A stretch of 64,000 nucleotides of DNA from Deltaproteobacteria bacterium (GCA_020630875.1 JAHDIH010000002.1:495332-559331); one strand, 5' to 3'. Shown: positions 25,781 to 34,795, numbered from the stretch's first letter. The notes: generated from the sequence alone by a model not told the origin. A program made the numbers and translations.

Positions 25781-25848
25781 TCACTCGTGGGAGTCCAGTC
25801 GGTCGCCTTGGATTTTCACCAAAGGATTGAACATCCTAGCTTCGCGCT
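25781..25848 (+). repeat. degenerate partial repeat of the structured element
   Basis: Directly after copy B, the order ACTCGTG, TCGGT, CTTGGATTTTCA, ATCCTAGCTTCG recurs with losses. P2 and P3 are degraded and the P1 5' strand is missing, while the P1 3' strand ATCCTAGC is present again at 25833-25840. It could therefore pair with GCTAGGAT at 25639-25646 in place of the nearer partner. It looks like an eroded tandem unit. Confidence 0.5.
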
Positions 25849-25854
25849 AAAGGT

Positions 25855-26328
25855 CTACGTGCATTCAAGTCCCGGTTGTCCGGATAAAGTAAGTTTGAGC
25901 AAGTGCGTCCTTGGTGGTTCGAACTCTGGTCCACCAGGGGTTGTCATTGTAGCCCCACCTGCTACGAAATATTCAAGTACCAAAGTGATCTGTCCAGAAA
26001 GCGGAGTTATTACTGGTCTTTGTCCGTCTACCTTAGCGTTCACTGAGGTTGGTACTTTGCCAACAACTCTATTTAGCTTTAAGAATCCTGGTAAAACAGT
26101 GTACGGTGGCGCTATGTAAGCAGGCGCCGCTATTTGGCTAAGCGTTGTAGAAATATTACTCGGAGAGAAATCATTTTCGAGTGCAGCCCGCATACCATCT
26201 TTTTGCTTAAGAATTGCTGGCGCTTTGGGTGGAAGAGTTAGCGTTCCACCAGGAATTAGCGGAAATGCAACTCCGGGTGTCAGGGTTGTCAGGGTGTACG
26301 GCGCACCGTTGAGGATTAAGAGACCCAT
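25855..26328 (-). CDS. hypothetical protein, Pro/Thr-rich
   Basis: A 157-residue protein with no signal peptide or obvious membrane helix. It is rich in Pro, Thr and Leu (TLTTLTPGVAFPLIPGGTLTLPPKAP; LVLEYFVAGGATMTTPGGPEFEPP) and probably all-beta. I recognise no family; the style is reminiscent of small structural or phage-like proteins but nothing nearby supports that. TATGAT ends exactly 6 nt before ATG, which supports expression. The 3' end abuts the degenerate repeat. Confidence 0.5.
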   Translation of the reverse strand: MGLLILNGAPYTLTTLTPGVAFPLIPGGTLTLPPKAPAILKQKDGMRAALENDFSPSNISTTLSQIAAPAYIAPPYTVLPGFLKLNRVVGKVPTSVNAKVDGQRPVITPLSGQITLVLEYFVAGGATMTTPGGPEFEPPRTHLLKLTLSGQPGLECT

Positions 26329-26360
26329 AGTCGCATCATAATACGTAGAAAAGTTGTTTA

Positions 26361-26376
26361 TCCTTCCTGGGAAGGA
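26361..26376. promoter_or_regulatory. 16-bp inverted repeat in a divergent promoter gap
   Basis: TCCTTCC-TG-GGAAGGA is a perfect 7-bp inverted repeat between the divergent genes at 26328 and 26385. The right arm also provides a Shine-Dalgarno (AAGGA) 8 nt before GTG 26385, so pairing of the arms in RNA could hide the ribosome-binding site. It could equally be a DNA operator. Confidence 0.45.
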
Positions 26377-26384
26377 AAAAGCGT

Positions 26385-26795
26385 GTGGTCCTGTACAATT
26401 ACAGACAGCAGATGACTATGAATGCTCTAAACGACCATAAAAGCCCGCTATACCAGGAGGTTAGGCTCCATGCGGCCCTTCTGTTCAGACAAGGACACTC
26501 TCCAGGTAGTGTGGTTGACTACCTCATCCTACAAGAAGTTGATGAAAAAATTGCGCAGGCAATGGTGGATGACCTTTCTACAAAGCAAATTACTGGCGAG
26601 TACCACGTAAAGCAAGAAGGCCGTAGCCAATTGATGGTCGGCATTGTGATACTGCTCGCTGGACTGACCGTAGCTGGATTTTTTGCGGTGACTCGGAGTC
26701 TCACTGCGGGCGTAGTTATTGCGGTGATTTCCGTAGTAATTGCTGTCACGGCCCTGAGTCGGGCTCGCTTCCTCTTTGAAGCCGCAAGTAAATAG
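26385..26795 (+). CDS. small protein with two C-terminal membrane helices
   Basis: A 136-residue protein. Residues 1-80 are soluble and helical (YQEVRLHAALLFRQGHSPGSVVDYLILQEVDEKIAQAMVDDL), followed by two transmembrane helices (about 87-103 and 106-127). No family recognised. GTG 26385 is preferred because AAGGA lies 8 nt upstream; in-frame ATGs at 26412 and 26418 lack a site. It precedes the metallophosphoesterase gene by 25 bp on the same strand. Confidence 0.6.
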   Translation: MVLYNYRQQMTMNALNDHKSPLYQEVRLHAALLFRQGHSPGSVVDYLILQEVDEKIAQAMVDDLSTKQITGEYHVKQEGRSQLMVGIVILLAGLTVAGFFAVTRSLTAGVVIAVISVVIAVTALSRARFLFEAASK

Positions 26796-26820
26796 TCATT
26801 CTTCGTGCTAAACCTTCCCC

Positions 26821-28008
26821 GTGTGGTTTGTGTTTCTCGGGCTCGCTCTCGTTATTTTAGTGGTGGGAGGAATCTATTTCGTAAGACGCGTATGCAATAC
26901 GCTCCAGTACTTTGGGGCGCCTGAAGTTATCGTTACGTCGGTACGTTGGTCGTTGCGATGGCTGCTCTTTGCGTTTCCATTGCTGCTAATCGGTATCATC
27001 GCATTCACATTATTAACTGGTGGCAAAGACTTTGGGTTGGACAACGAATGGTTGATGTGGGGAATGGCCGTCCCCTTCTTTGTCACTCTGGTGGTGTTGC
27101 TGCAATCGCTGCCATTTTTTCTTTTAACGGATTTGGTCTCTGTTCCCCAAAAATGGAGAAAACGAGTCGATAGAGCAAGGCCTATGGTTGTCGGATTGGT
27201 AACCGCATTTTTCTTCATCTACACTCCTGCCCGAATTCTCGCTGACAAGGGGACCCTAGAAGTACGTCACTATTCTGTTGGGAAAAAAACGCAAGAACGC
27301 CCATTGAAAATTGCATTTTTGGCGGACTTACAATTGGACAACGCAGTTCCCGAGTCACGAGGAATGGAAGCCGCCCTCGCTGTTAATAAGGAAAAACCAG
27401 ACCTAGTGTTTGTGGGCGGTGATTGGGTGAACAGCGGCAGTAGGTACGTGGACGCTTCTGCTAGGGTGGCCGGCAAATTAAAGGGAGTGGAACAAACCGT
27501 ATCTGTATTTGGAGACCATGATAACTTCATCTTTTTGGATCGCGAGCGCAGTCGAAAGCTTATCTCTGAAGCTCTTGCAAAAAACAACGTTGCGATGTTG
27601 GACAATCAAGTTAGGTTTTACAAACACCAAGGAAAGTCCGTTGGAGTAGTGTTTCTTACGTACAATTACATCGAAAAAGCCACAGACGCTCAGGTGAACT
27701 CATTGGTCGAAAGTGTGATGTCAGCAGACTACAAGATTGTGGTAACTCATCAAATGAACGACTGGCTGGCCGCCAGGCTCAAGAATCGGGTTAACTTGGT
27801 ACTTTCCGCGCATACCCATGGGGGACAAGTAAACCCAGTTGTTTTCTTCAAACACTTTCAGCTCGCGCGAATAGAGACCCGCTACGTTAGTGGTGGGTAC
27901 GATCTAGGTAGTACCAAGGTCATCGTAACATCTGGTGTCGGTTTCTCGACGGCTCCATTTCGATATGCTTCACCAGCAACGGTGGAAATTGTAGATGTAA
28001 GCCTTTAA
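26821..28008 (+). CDS. membrane-anchored metallophosphoesterase (YkuE-like)
   Basis: A 395-residue protein. The N-terminal 145 residues hold about four membrane helices. The catalytic domain follows with metal motifs in order: LADLQLD (D-x-Q, where D-x-H is usual), VFVGGDWVN, VFGDHDN (usual GNHD), VVTHQ and SAHTHGGQ. These fit the YkuE/YaeI-like calcineurin phosphoesterases that act on phospholipid-type substrates at the membrane surface. The His to Gln change in the first motif is known in some subfamilies. GTG start with TAAACC 6 nt upstream. Confidence 0.85.
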   Translation: MWFVFLGLALVILVVGGIYFVRRVCNTLQYFGAPEVIVTSVRWSLRWLLFAFPLLLIGIIAFTLLTGGKDFGLDNEWLMWGMAVPFFVTLVVLLQSLPFFLLTDLVSVPQKWRKRVDRARPMVVGLVTAFFFIYTPARILADKGTLEVRHYSVGKKTQERPLKIAFLADLQLDNAVPESRGMEAALAVNKEKPDLVFVGGDWVNSGSRYVDASARVAGKLKGVEQTVSVFGDHDNFIFLDRERSRKLISEALAKNNVAMLDNQVRFYKHQGKSVGVVFLTYNYIEKATDAQVNSLVESVMSADYKIVVTHQMNDWLAARLKNRVNLVLSAHTHGGQVNPVVFFKHFQLARIETRYVSGGYDLGSTKVIVTSGVGFSTAPFRYASPATVEIVDVSL

Positions 28009-28060
28009 GAAGGCGAGTCCGCTTGGTTCTGGAAAGCGCTTGGGGCCAGAATTGAAAATC

Positions 28061-28879
28061 TCAGCGAAATAAAGAGAATGCCATCGCATTGCTCGGGGCT
28101 TTTTTTCCTGTCCAAATTTCGAATGCTAGGAGTGCCTGATGAAACAGCATCCACTTGCCATTGTTAATGGTTAGGTTGTTGCCACACTGTTCCGCGGCGC
28201 GGCACCATGCACTTTCGCGGTGGTAGATTAGTGAACCGGCAAAGCCTCCATGGGGAATACGGCAGACAATTTCTTCAAGTGCCACCGGGTAGTCATTTTC
28301 AGTCTCCGGTGATAGTCCTAGCGAGGTGCAGTCGATTACCCCAATGGACTGGGGGACTACTTTTGCGATCTCATCCCAGGAATACTGCTCTTCCGATGGA
28401 GTTCTCGAGACGAATAGAGGCGTGATCCCATGATGCGCTAATCCATTGCCTATGGCTCTCGCTGCGCCACCAGTTCCCAAAAGAATCATTTTTTGTGAGT
28501 CTGGTTCGATTGCGCCTATCTTCGTCGTTACCCCCTGCAGAGTTACTTCTTCGCGAGAGATCGTAAGCCAATAACCTTCAGCATCGGTGTTGTGCCCAAT
28601 CGCTAGTCCGTCTTTAAACTGCAAGCAATTGATTGCTCCAATAGCAGCGGCTCTTGGTGTTATTTCATCTACAAGCTCCACTAACTCTTCCTTGAGGGGC
28701 GTTGTGACGCTGGCGCCGAGAGTCCCATTTTTCTTGAACTTATCTAACACCTTGGGCAATTCTTGCTTCGTTACTTTCATCCGCTTCATGCGTGCATCTA
28801 TTTTTAGTGTACTAAATCCAGTGTTGTGCAGAAGAGGGGACATAGAATGAGCGATGGGATCGCCTATCACGTAGGCCAT
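28061..28879 (-). CDS. aroE: shikimate dehydrogenase
   Basis: A 272-residue enzyme reducing 3-dehydroshikimate to shikimate with NADPH in aromatic amino acid synthesis. Substrate motif SMSPLLHN is near residue 12, the catalytic Lys lies in ASVTTPLKEE and the Asp in GHNTDAEGYW. The nucleotide-binding loop is LLGTGGAARAIGNGL. I place the start at ATG 28879, 1 nt after the stop of xseA, giving MAYVIGDPIAHS as usual for the family. Coupling to xseA suggests an operon. Confidence 0.92.
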   Translation of the reverse strand: MAYVIGDPIAHSMSPLLHNTGFSTLKIDARMKRMKVTKQELPKVLDKFKKNGTLGASVTTPLKEELVELVDEITPRAAAIGAINCLQFKDGLAIGHNTDAEGYWLTISREEVTLQGVTTKIGAIEPDSQKMILLGTGGAARAIGNGLAHHGITPLFVSRTPSEEQYSWDEIAKVVPQSIGVIDCTSLGLSPETENDYPVALEEIVCRIPHGGFAGSLIYHRESAWCRAAEQCGNNLTINNGKWMLFHQALLAFEIWTGKKAPSNAMAFSLFR

Positions 28880-28880
28880 T

Positions 28881-30242
28881 TTAGTCAATTCGCGGCGCTA
28901 CTTTCTCAATCACAGCAGTGGCCTCGCCATCGGCGAGTGATACCTCGAGTCGATCACCTTTCTCGATTTGATCGGCGGAGGTGATCAGCTGGCTTTCTTT
29001 TCGGACGATCGCAAACCCACGTGCAAGTACACTTAGCGGACTTAAGGCTTCAAGTTTTGCTATGAGTTCTTTGTAACGGCTTGTTCCAGCGGTCACTTTT
29101 TCTGTCAGCTCTGAATCAAGTCTACTTTTCAGTTCTGCTAATTGACGTTTGCTATTGGCAATGAAAATGGAGGGGGAGTGAGTTCTGAGTCGAGACTCTA
29201 AGTCTGAAAATTTACTTTTCCATTCAGCGATTCTTCTAGCGGGATGAGCGCTAGAAAGTCGTTTTTCAAGTTTGTTCCATTGCCGAAGTCGGTTGTCCAA
29301 CTCTGTATTGATTAAACGTTGCGTGCGCTCAGAAAAGAGATCTAAGTCTTGTTTTGCTTTTCCTAACTTTGACTGAGTTTCTCTGACTATTCGGGATTGC
29401 AAATGCTTTAGTTGTTTTGTTAGTTCCGCTCGGTCAGGAACAGCTAGTTCTCCAGCCATTGTCGGTGTGGCAGCTCTAGAATCAGCGACCAAATCGCAGA
29501 GAGTCGTGTCCACCTCGTGACCTACCGCTGAAATAACTACAGCATTTGCGGCGGCGACGGCTCTTACTACGCGCTCGTCATTAAAGGCATCAAGGTCAGC
29601 ATCAGAGCCCCCACCGCGGCCGACGATAATGACTTCCACACCGTAATTGTCGAGGGCTTGAATTCCACGAACGATGGAAGCTGGCGCTTTGGCACCTTGA
29701 ACGTTGACGTCAACGCAAATCAAATGACTGGGAAATCTCATTCCTATAGTTTTAATGATATCTTGAACTGCCGCGCCCCGTGTTGCGGTGGCAATTCCTA
29801 TGGACCTAGGAAGCAACGGCAAAGGTTTCTTGTATTTCGCGTCAAAAAGACCTTCTTTATTGAGTTTGTCTTTAAGTTGTTTCAGTGCGAGAGCTTTGGC
29901 TCCCGCGCCTTTGGGTTCCGCGAACTTAGCGTACATTTGAAAGCGGCCGTCTCGTTCGTAGATACCTAAAGTGCCGCGACAAACCAAGGTCATTCCTTGT
30001 TCAACTTTGAAACCCAATCTCGTAGCATCGGTTCGCCAAATCACCACGGGAAAGCTTATTTTGTCATCTGCCAGAGAAAAGTACAGGTGGCCGCTCGCCG
30101 GGCGGCTTAAGCTCGTTATTTCGCCCTCTACCCATATGTTTCCGACTTGCTCCAACGTCCGATGAGCTCCTCTGACAACGTCCAAAACGCTGTAAGGGTT
30201 GTCTCGGCCACCTCGCTTATTATTTTGCGACGCTTGAGTCAC
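28881..30242 (-). CDS. xseA: exodeoxyribonuclease VII large subunit
   Basis: A 453-residue protein. The N-terminal OB-fold (about 15-115: VGNIWVEGEITSLSRPASGHLYFSLAD) binds single-stranded DNA. The catalytic domain has IGIATATRGAAVQDI, VEVIIVGRGGGSDADLDAFNDERVVRAVAA and VISAVGHEVDTTLCDLVADSRAATPT. A long coiled coil (about 280-395) and a beta tail end the protein, as in known XseA. It degrades single-stranded DNA with XseB; no xseB is visible next to it. GTG start with CATACT exactly 6 nt upstream. Confidence 0.95.
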   Translation of the reverse strand: MTQASQNNKRGGRDNPYSVLDVVRGAHRTLEQVGNIWVEGEITSLSRPASGHLYFSLADDKISFPVVIWRTDATRLGFKVEQGMTLVCRGTLGIYERDGRFQMYAKFAEPKGAGAKALALKQLKDKLNKEGLFDAKYKKPLPLLPRSIGIATATRGAAVQDIIKTIGMRFPSHLICVDVNVQGAKAPASIVRGIQALDNYGVEVIIVGRGGGSDADLDAFNDERVVRAVAAANAVVISAVGHEVDTTLCDLVADSRAATPTMAGELAVPDRAELTKQLKHLQSRIVRETQSKLGKAKQDLDLFSERTQRLINTELDNRLRQWNKLEKRLSSAHPARRIAEWKSKFSDLESRLRTHSPSIFIANSKRQLAELKSRLDSELTEKVTAGTSRYKELIAKLEALSPLSVLARGFAIVRKESQLITSADQIEKGDRLEVSLADGEATAVIEKVAPRID

Positions 30243-30313
30243 AGCGCGAGTATGGATCAGGAGGTCGTAAAACGCATGGTGATTCGAGCTAAACCCTGCT
30301 AAATTTTGGGTGC

Positions 30314-31348
30314 ATGACGACGGAAAAAATCGAACTGGATCAAGAAATTGACCCAGAATTGGTTAAATTAGCCAGATTTAAGCGAAGGCGAAGGCCTCTT
30401 CTCGCTTTGGCCCTACTGGTCTTTTGCGTCTTCTTGATTTTCCAACTTTGGGACGATCTTATGTACGGTTTCGCTGGCGATGAGCCCGTGGACAAAGGGT
30501 TCATCCACAACAACTACGTTTCTGTATCAAGAGACGTCGACTTTTTGGCAATGTCTCAAATTGCTTTGGAAACCTCCGAGGGGGGGCGACGGTTGCTACC
30601 TCTGACCAATAGTGGTGGAAAACAGTTCTTGTTGACGAGTATCGGAGCCTTTGATCGATTACAAGCTGCTGGACAGTCTGCAGTTGGTCGCAGTAAAAAA
30701 ATCGCAGATACACCGTTCTCCAGTTCGCTTAAGCAACTCTATCAAGGAATACGAGTTCCCAGAAAAGTTTCTGTCGCGGAGCTAAGGAAACTAGCCACTC
30801 AACAGGACATCGATACGCCTTTTGGAAAATTCCAGGCAACGCAGGTTGGGGACTATTCGATACGTTACCGCATTCCTAATCAATCTCGTCTTAATGCTCA
30901 TTTTATTGCCCCCATGGCAAATAAGCAGACTTGGGATGAAATCATTAAATTGTTGGGCTTCGAGGTGCTGAACGCGGAACCTGACACCGGGCAGGTTAGC
31001 TATCGCATTGCTGAATCTGCTGAGTCGGTAGCTGAGGCTTTGGCCAAGGCAGAACGCAAAGAAGGAGTAGTTACGACTTGGGTAGAAGCGAAACGCGGTG
31101 ATAGTAGCCAACTCAAAATTGTTGGTGGTGAGATCTCAGTAGACGGGGTCGTCGTACCATCTGCGGATATTAAGTCGGCATTTCTTTATCTGCCGGTGCC
31201 GTTTGACTCGGAAGCATTAGTCATCGTGGAAGATGAAAAACCAAGCGACTATTGGCACATCAAATTCGTAGTCGGGATGCTCGCATTCATTGTTGTCGGA
31301 CTACTTTGTTACTTGGCGTCCGTCATTTTTGCTTCTAAGACTTCCTAG
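30314..31348 (+). CDS. bitopic membrane protein of unknown function
   Basis: A 344-residue protein with one transmembrane helix near each end (about 30-47 and 315-337) and an extracytoplasmic mixed domain of about 260 residues between them. A basic patch (KRRRR) before the first helix places the N-terminus inside the cell. The middle region shows no motif I know. Its end overlaps the stop of the convergent glutaredoxin gene by 4 bp. Confidence 0.65.
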   Translation: MTTEKIELDQEIDPELVKLARFKRRRRPLLALALLVFCVFLIFQLWDDLMYGFAGDEPVDKGFIHNNYVSVSRDVDFLAMSQIALETSEGGRRLLPLTNSGGKQFLLTSIGAFDRLQAAGQSAVGRSKKIADTPFSSSLKQLYQGIRVPRKVSVAELRKLATQQDIDTPFGKFQATQVGDYSIRYRIPNQSRLNAHFIAPMANKQTWDEIIKLLGFEVLNAEPDTGQVSYRIAESAESVAEALAKAERKEGVVTTWVEAKRGDSSQLKIVGGEISVDGVVVPSADIKSAFLYLPVPFDSEALVIVEDEKPSDYWHIKFVVGMLAFIVVGLLCYLASVIFASKTS

Positions 31349-31638
31349 TCTGGAAAAGGTAAGTCTTCAGTTGCGGGAACACTGAGCATCTCATCTAGTT
31401 TTCCACTTTTGTCTAATGCTGATAGTTCAGAGAACCCACCGATGGATTTTCCATTAATGAAAATTTGCGGAACGGTGCGTTGGCCACTTTGCTGAGCGAT
31501 CCATTGCCGTAGATCTGCTCGTCCTGCAGTATCTATTTGTTCAAACTCAACATCTTTACCGCTTAAAAGTGATTCGGCCATTCTGCAATACGGGCAATGT
31601 TTCGTGCGGTACATTCGGACGTGGGCGTTACTTGTCAT
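31345..31638 (-). CDS. glutaredoxin (CPYC class)
   Basis: A 97-residue thioredoxin-fold protein with the dithiol motif CPYC (residues 16-19), the cis-Pro segment TVPQIFINGKSIGG and the usual length of GrxC-type glutaredoxins. It reduces disulfides using glutathione. Its start lies inside the end of the upstream gene (11-bp overlap), with AGAGGA just before ATG, so it is translated from an operon with that gene. Confidence 0.9.
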   Translation of the reverse strand: MTSNAHVRMYRTKHCPYCRMAESLLSGKDVEFEQIDTAGRADLRQWIAQQSGQRTVPQIFINGKSIGGFSELSALDKSGKLDEMLSVPATEDLPFPD

Positions 31639-32302
31639 TGGAGTCCTCTTTTAGGTAGGCAAGAATAACGTCATCAAGACTGTTCTCAGAAATCACTTCT
31701 TCGCCAAAAAGGCTTTCATCGGTAGGGACTCTACGTTGTCCAACTTCATTGTCAGTAGAAGTTCTGCTCGTTTTACGTGGACTTCCTACGATCACCGCCG
31801 GGCGTGACACGATTACCCCTGCGGTTTCCGCTCCGTCACGGAAAGGCGGTGGCTGACTTGTTCTTCTTGCAAATCTGCTACGTCCCTTTCCTCTGACACC
31901 CGGTGGCGTTGGGGCTGACTTCGGCGCTGGAGAGTGAACCAGTACGGGTTCCTCAGACTCCACCCGTTTGGTTGCTGATGCCTCGGGAGCTTCTAGACGT
32001 GCAAAGGCGGCTGCCACATCAGCTTCTTCAAATACAGGATCTTGAGACGGACGCAGATCCGGATGACTTCCAAGAAACTCGTCTATTACGCTATCGTAAT
32101 CTCCGGCCTTCAATTCTTTCAGTACTGACTTGTGCTGCGCTTGCATTAGCGACTTCACAATATCCGCCGGAGATTCAGAGTCGTAGTCCAATTTCTTAGA
32201 GTTCAGGATCACTCCTTTGTGAAACAAATGAGTGAACAAGTGTGGGTTATCTATCCCTGAATCTTCCGTTTGGATATGGAAGACAAGACCTCGGTGTTCC
32301 AT
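31628..32302 (-). CDS. conserved hypothetical protein with FHIQTED N-terminal domain
   Basis: A 224-residue protein. Residues 1-75 form a compact domain (MEHRGLVFHIQTEDSGIDNPHLFTHLFHKGVIL) of a type I believe recurs in deltaproteobacteria; I cannot name it. The rest is a low-complexity Pro/Ser/Arg-rich segment with a final acidic helix (SLDDVILAYLKEDS). The frame stays open to 32407, but ATG 32302 begins exactly at the conserved block and has TACAAC 6 nt upstream. It forms an operon with the glutaredoxin gene. Confidence 0.65.
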   Translation of the reverse strand: MEHRGLVFHIQTEDSGIDNPHLFTHLFHKGVILNSKKLDYDSESPADIVKSLMQAQHKSVLKELKAGDYDSVIDEFLGSHPDLRPSQDPVFEEADVAAAFARLEAPEASATKRVESEEPVLVHSPAPKSAPTPPGVRGKGRSRFARRTSQPPPFRDGAETAGVIVSRPAVIVGSPRKTSRTSTDNEVGQRRVPTDESLFGEEVISENSLDDVILAYLKEDSNDK

Positions 32303-32465
32303 ATTGTGGTTGTATCCGAGTATGGGAGACCTTTTCGCCACTACAAAATAGTAACACAATCGGACCATAACTCGCCTTATTTGCCCCAGATTTGCGTTCG
32401 CGTACATCTCCTACACTTAGCCACTACACAACTAAGGGGTTCCAGTGATACCATTATGAACTGGG

Positions 32466-33236
32466 ATGGGGCAGTCTATGAGCAAAACGGTAAATGATCC
32501 GGTTTCTACAACAAATCGGGTACTCGAAGCTATTGAAGCGAATCAATTGTATATTGCTTATCAGCCAATCATTTCACTCAAGGACTGGACGACCTTCGGG
32601 TACGAAGCATTGATGCGAAGCGAGTGCTCGTCTATGCCTTCACCGTTAGACGTTTTGCGGGTTGCTGTTGAGGAGGGATCCATTGGGGAGCTAGGTCGCG
32701 CGTTACGACAGATGGCTGTGGAGCGTTGTCCCGACAAGGCACTTTTTCTTAACGTCCATCCAGATGAGTTTGATCGCTACCAGCTTGTTCAACCTAACGA
32801 CCCATTGAATACTCATGACGGCCAAATATTTTTGGAAGTCACCGAGTCTGTTCCGCTTTCGCACTACAAGTTTTGTAACTCGGTATTGGCTGAGATTAGA
32901 GGGAAAGGCATTCATCTGGCGGTAGACGATCTGGGAGCAGGCTACTCTAACTTGCTGTACATCTCTGATCTGACCCCGGAGATCGTAAAGATTGATCGTG
33001 GATTGGTAGAGAGCATGCACAAGGACGAGCGGCGGATCACTTTAGTTCGTTCCATTGTAGACCTTTGCAATAATATGAACGCAAAAGTGGTCGCTGAAGG
33101 AATCGAGACAATCGAAGAGCTAGAAGCGGTACTCGCCACTGGCGCCCACTTTGCTCAGGGATACTTCTTTGCGAAGCCAAATGCGAACCCTCCAACTAAA
33201 AACTGGAAAAAAATCTACACAGATGCTCGCCGTTAG
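32466..33236 (+). CDS. stand-alone EAL-domain c-di-GMP phosphodiesterase
   Basis: A 256-residue protein that is essentially one EAL domain. All key motifs look intact: YEALMRS, FLNVHPDEF, LEVTES, VDDLGAGYSNL, IVKIDRGLV, VVAEGIETIEE and AQGYFFAKP. It should hydrolyse c-di-GMP to pGpG, unlike the degenerate EAL of the protein at 11017. No sensory domain is attached. ATG 32466 is used; ATG 32478 is an in-frame alternative. It overlaps the stop of the convergent CAP-domain gene by 4 bp. Confidence 0.9.
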   Translation: MGQSMSKTVNDPVSTTNRVLEAIEANQLYIAYQPIISLKDWTTFGYEALMRSECSSMPSPLDVLRVAVEEGSIGELGRALRQMAVERCPDKALFLNVHPDEFDRYQLVQPNDPLNTHDGQIFLEVTESVPLSHYKFCNSVLAEIRGKGIHLAVDDLGAGYSNLLYISDLTPEIVKIDRGLVESMHKDERRITLVRSIVDLCNNMNAKVVAEGIETIEELEAVLATGAHFAQGYFFAKPNANPPTKNWKKIYTDARR

Positions 33237-34795
33237 TTTGGCTTGCCAAGCACCCATACCACTGTAATTTCTCCGGTGCTTTGATTTTGTTCTACGGTAA
33301 GTCCAATGTCTGTTGCATCGCTGGCGGAGTCACTCCATGTCACATCAAGGAGACTCGGGCTGCCTCCGGCTTGAAGTTGGAAAATAGCACTCCCATTGTA
33401 TCCCGCATCGCGTAGTCTTTTTTTTCCGACATTAAATGCCGCCTCTGAGTCACGGGATTGTTTGTAAAATCCCATGATGGACTCGGCCGAACTCACAAGC
33501 TCGTCCGATAAAATTAGTCCAGGAAAATTTTCACTCTTTCGATGGCTATTGATTAGTGCGGTTAACGAATCAGCAATTTCTTTTTCGTCTAACTTTTCGA
33601 TGGGAGTTGCAAATACTTGGGTAACAAACCATTGGTTATTGGTTCCACGCACTGCCGAAATACCGACGTGGGTGTACTTATCAGAAAGCAGGTTTTGGCG
33701 ATGTCCAAGAGATTGATAGAGGCCATGCTGGGCTCCCCATACAGAACTGTTTCGCGCAAGATTTTCTCCAGCTGCCTCGGCCCAATAGCCTGCTTGCTCC
33801 ATTCTATCTTGTGGCAGCCCCGTAGAAGGAGACCGATGTCCCATGAAGTCGTTCTTGATCATATCTAGATTATGCTTTCGTGCTATTTTTTCTAGTTCGG
33901 GGTCGTGCTCCAAGGAATCTTTTTGGTGTTCTTCGCGAGTTTGGTCGAACAAAAATCTCGCATATTCGCTGGCTTCTTCTTCTGTTTTTGGATTGGCAAG
34001 TTCTCCCACTGCGAATGTAGCTTTTCGCGCTGCATTCACACCAATGTAGATTGGTATCTGAAAAAGCTTAACAGGTGACCCTTGGACAATATTATGGACG
34101 TCTAGCTCAAGGACACCTGGTGATGGTCCCGTAGAAAAACTAAGTTCACGTTGAGTTTTCCACTCTTTGATACTTCCGTCTGGGTAATGGACAAGAACCG
34201 AAAATCCTTCGCTTGGTCCTTGGACATCGACCGTTACATTCATTGCGGAATTTACATTGGACTGCCGTGGAGCATTAGTGATCGAGAAGTCTCTAGACAA
34301 ATGAATAACCAGCAAAAGGTATTCTCGTCCTACTTTCTTTGTGTAATAGCCAAAATAACCGTTGGGAGAAATGTCAACTTTGGAAAGGGCTTCCTTAATG
34401 TATTTTTTCGAAAATTTTTGGTTGCTAGATATTACAGAACGCGCAGCAGTGTATTGAGCGACTCCGCAAACATGCAACGCAAACGAAACAGCATCGTCCG
34501 GTAAGTTGGCAGGGTAGGCCACCAAAAGTTTTGCAGCGCAGTCGAGACGCTCGTCCCGCTTAGCGCCTCTAGGTCCTGGTCCGTAGCTGGAAGGAGTGTC
34601 GTAGCTGTTTAGTACCCCATCATAGTTGATAGTGAAAACCCCCGTCTCTTCCTCTGAGGTGAAAGACTCCGAAGAAGGTACCTGGGAGTTAGTTGATGGC
34701 TTACTTTTTTCAGTTCGCTTTTGAGACGTGGTGAGCCACAGGTATCCCGCTACCAATGCTGCGCCTGCCAGTAGGAATAAGAAAAGTGCTCGCAC
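33233..34795 (-). CDS. secreted CAP-domain (SCP/PR1-like) protein
   Basis: A 520-residue protein with an N-terminal membrane anchor or uncleaved signal (LFLFLLAGAALVAGYLWL). A region of about 260 residues of unknown fold precedes a CAP domain (about 285-405) with 'DPELEKIARKHNLDMIKNDFMGHRSP' and 'AAGENLARNSSVWGAQHGLYQSLGHRQNLLSDKYTHVGISAV', including the paired His/Glu residues of the CAP cavity. A final domain of about 110 residues follows. Function in bacteria is unknown. GTG start; TACTAT ends exactly 6 nt upstream. Confidence 0.82.
   Translation of the reverse strand: MRALFLFLLAGAALVAGYLWLTTSQKRTEKSKPSTNSQVPSSESFTSEEETGVFTINYDGVLNSYDTPSSYGPGPRGAKRDERLDCAAKLLVAYPANLPDDAVSFALHVCGVAQYTAARSVISSNQKFSKKYIKEALSKVDISPNGYFGYYTKKVGREYLLLVIHLSRDFSITNAPRQSNVNSAMNVTVDVQGPSEGFSVLVHYPDGSIKEWKTQRELSFSTGPSPGVLELDVHNIVQGSPVKLFQIPIYIGVNAARKATFAVGELANPKTEEEASEYARFLFDQTREEHQKDSLEHDPELEKIARKHNLDMIKNDFMGHRSPSTGLPQDRMEQAGYWAEAAGENLARNSSVWGAQHGLYQSLGHRQNLLSDKYTHVGISAVRGTNNQWFVTQVFATPIEKLDEKEIADSLTALINSHRKSENFPGLILSDELVSSAESIMGFYKQSRDSEAAFNVGKKRLRDAGYNGSAIFQLQAGGSPSLLDVTWSDSASDATDIGLTVEQNQSTGEITVVWVLGKPN

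Noticed and set aside
25639-25848. Element as terminal palindromes of an IS200/IS605 or REP/RAYT element
   Set aside because: No Y1-type transposase or RAYT gene lies in the window, and the closing 9-bp stem with compensatory changes is not expected for terminal hairpins. Not excluded genome-wide.
28881-30242. Expected xseB next to xseA
   Set aside because: No small ExoVII subunit-like frame is adjacent; flanking genes are aroE and a bitopic membrane protein. It is presumably elsewhere.
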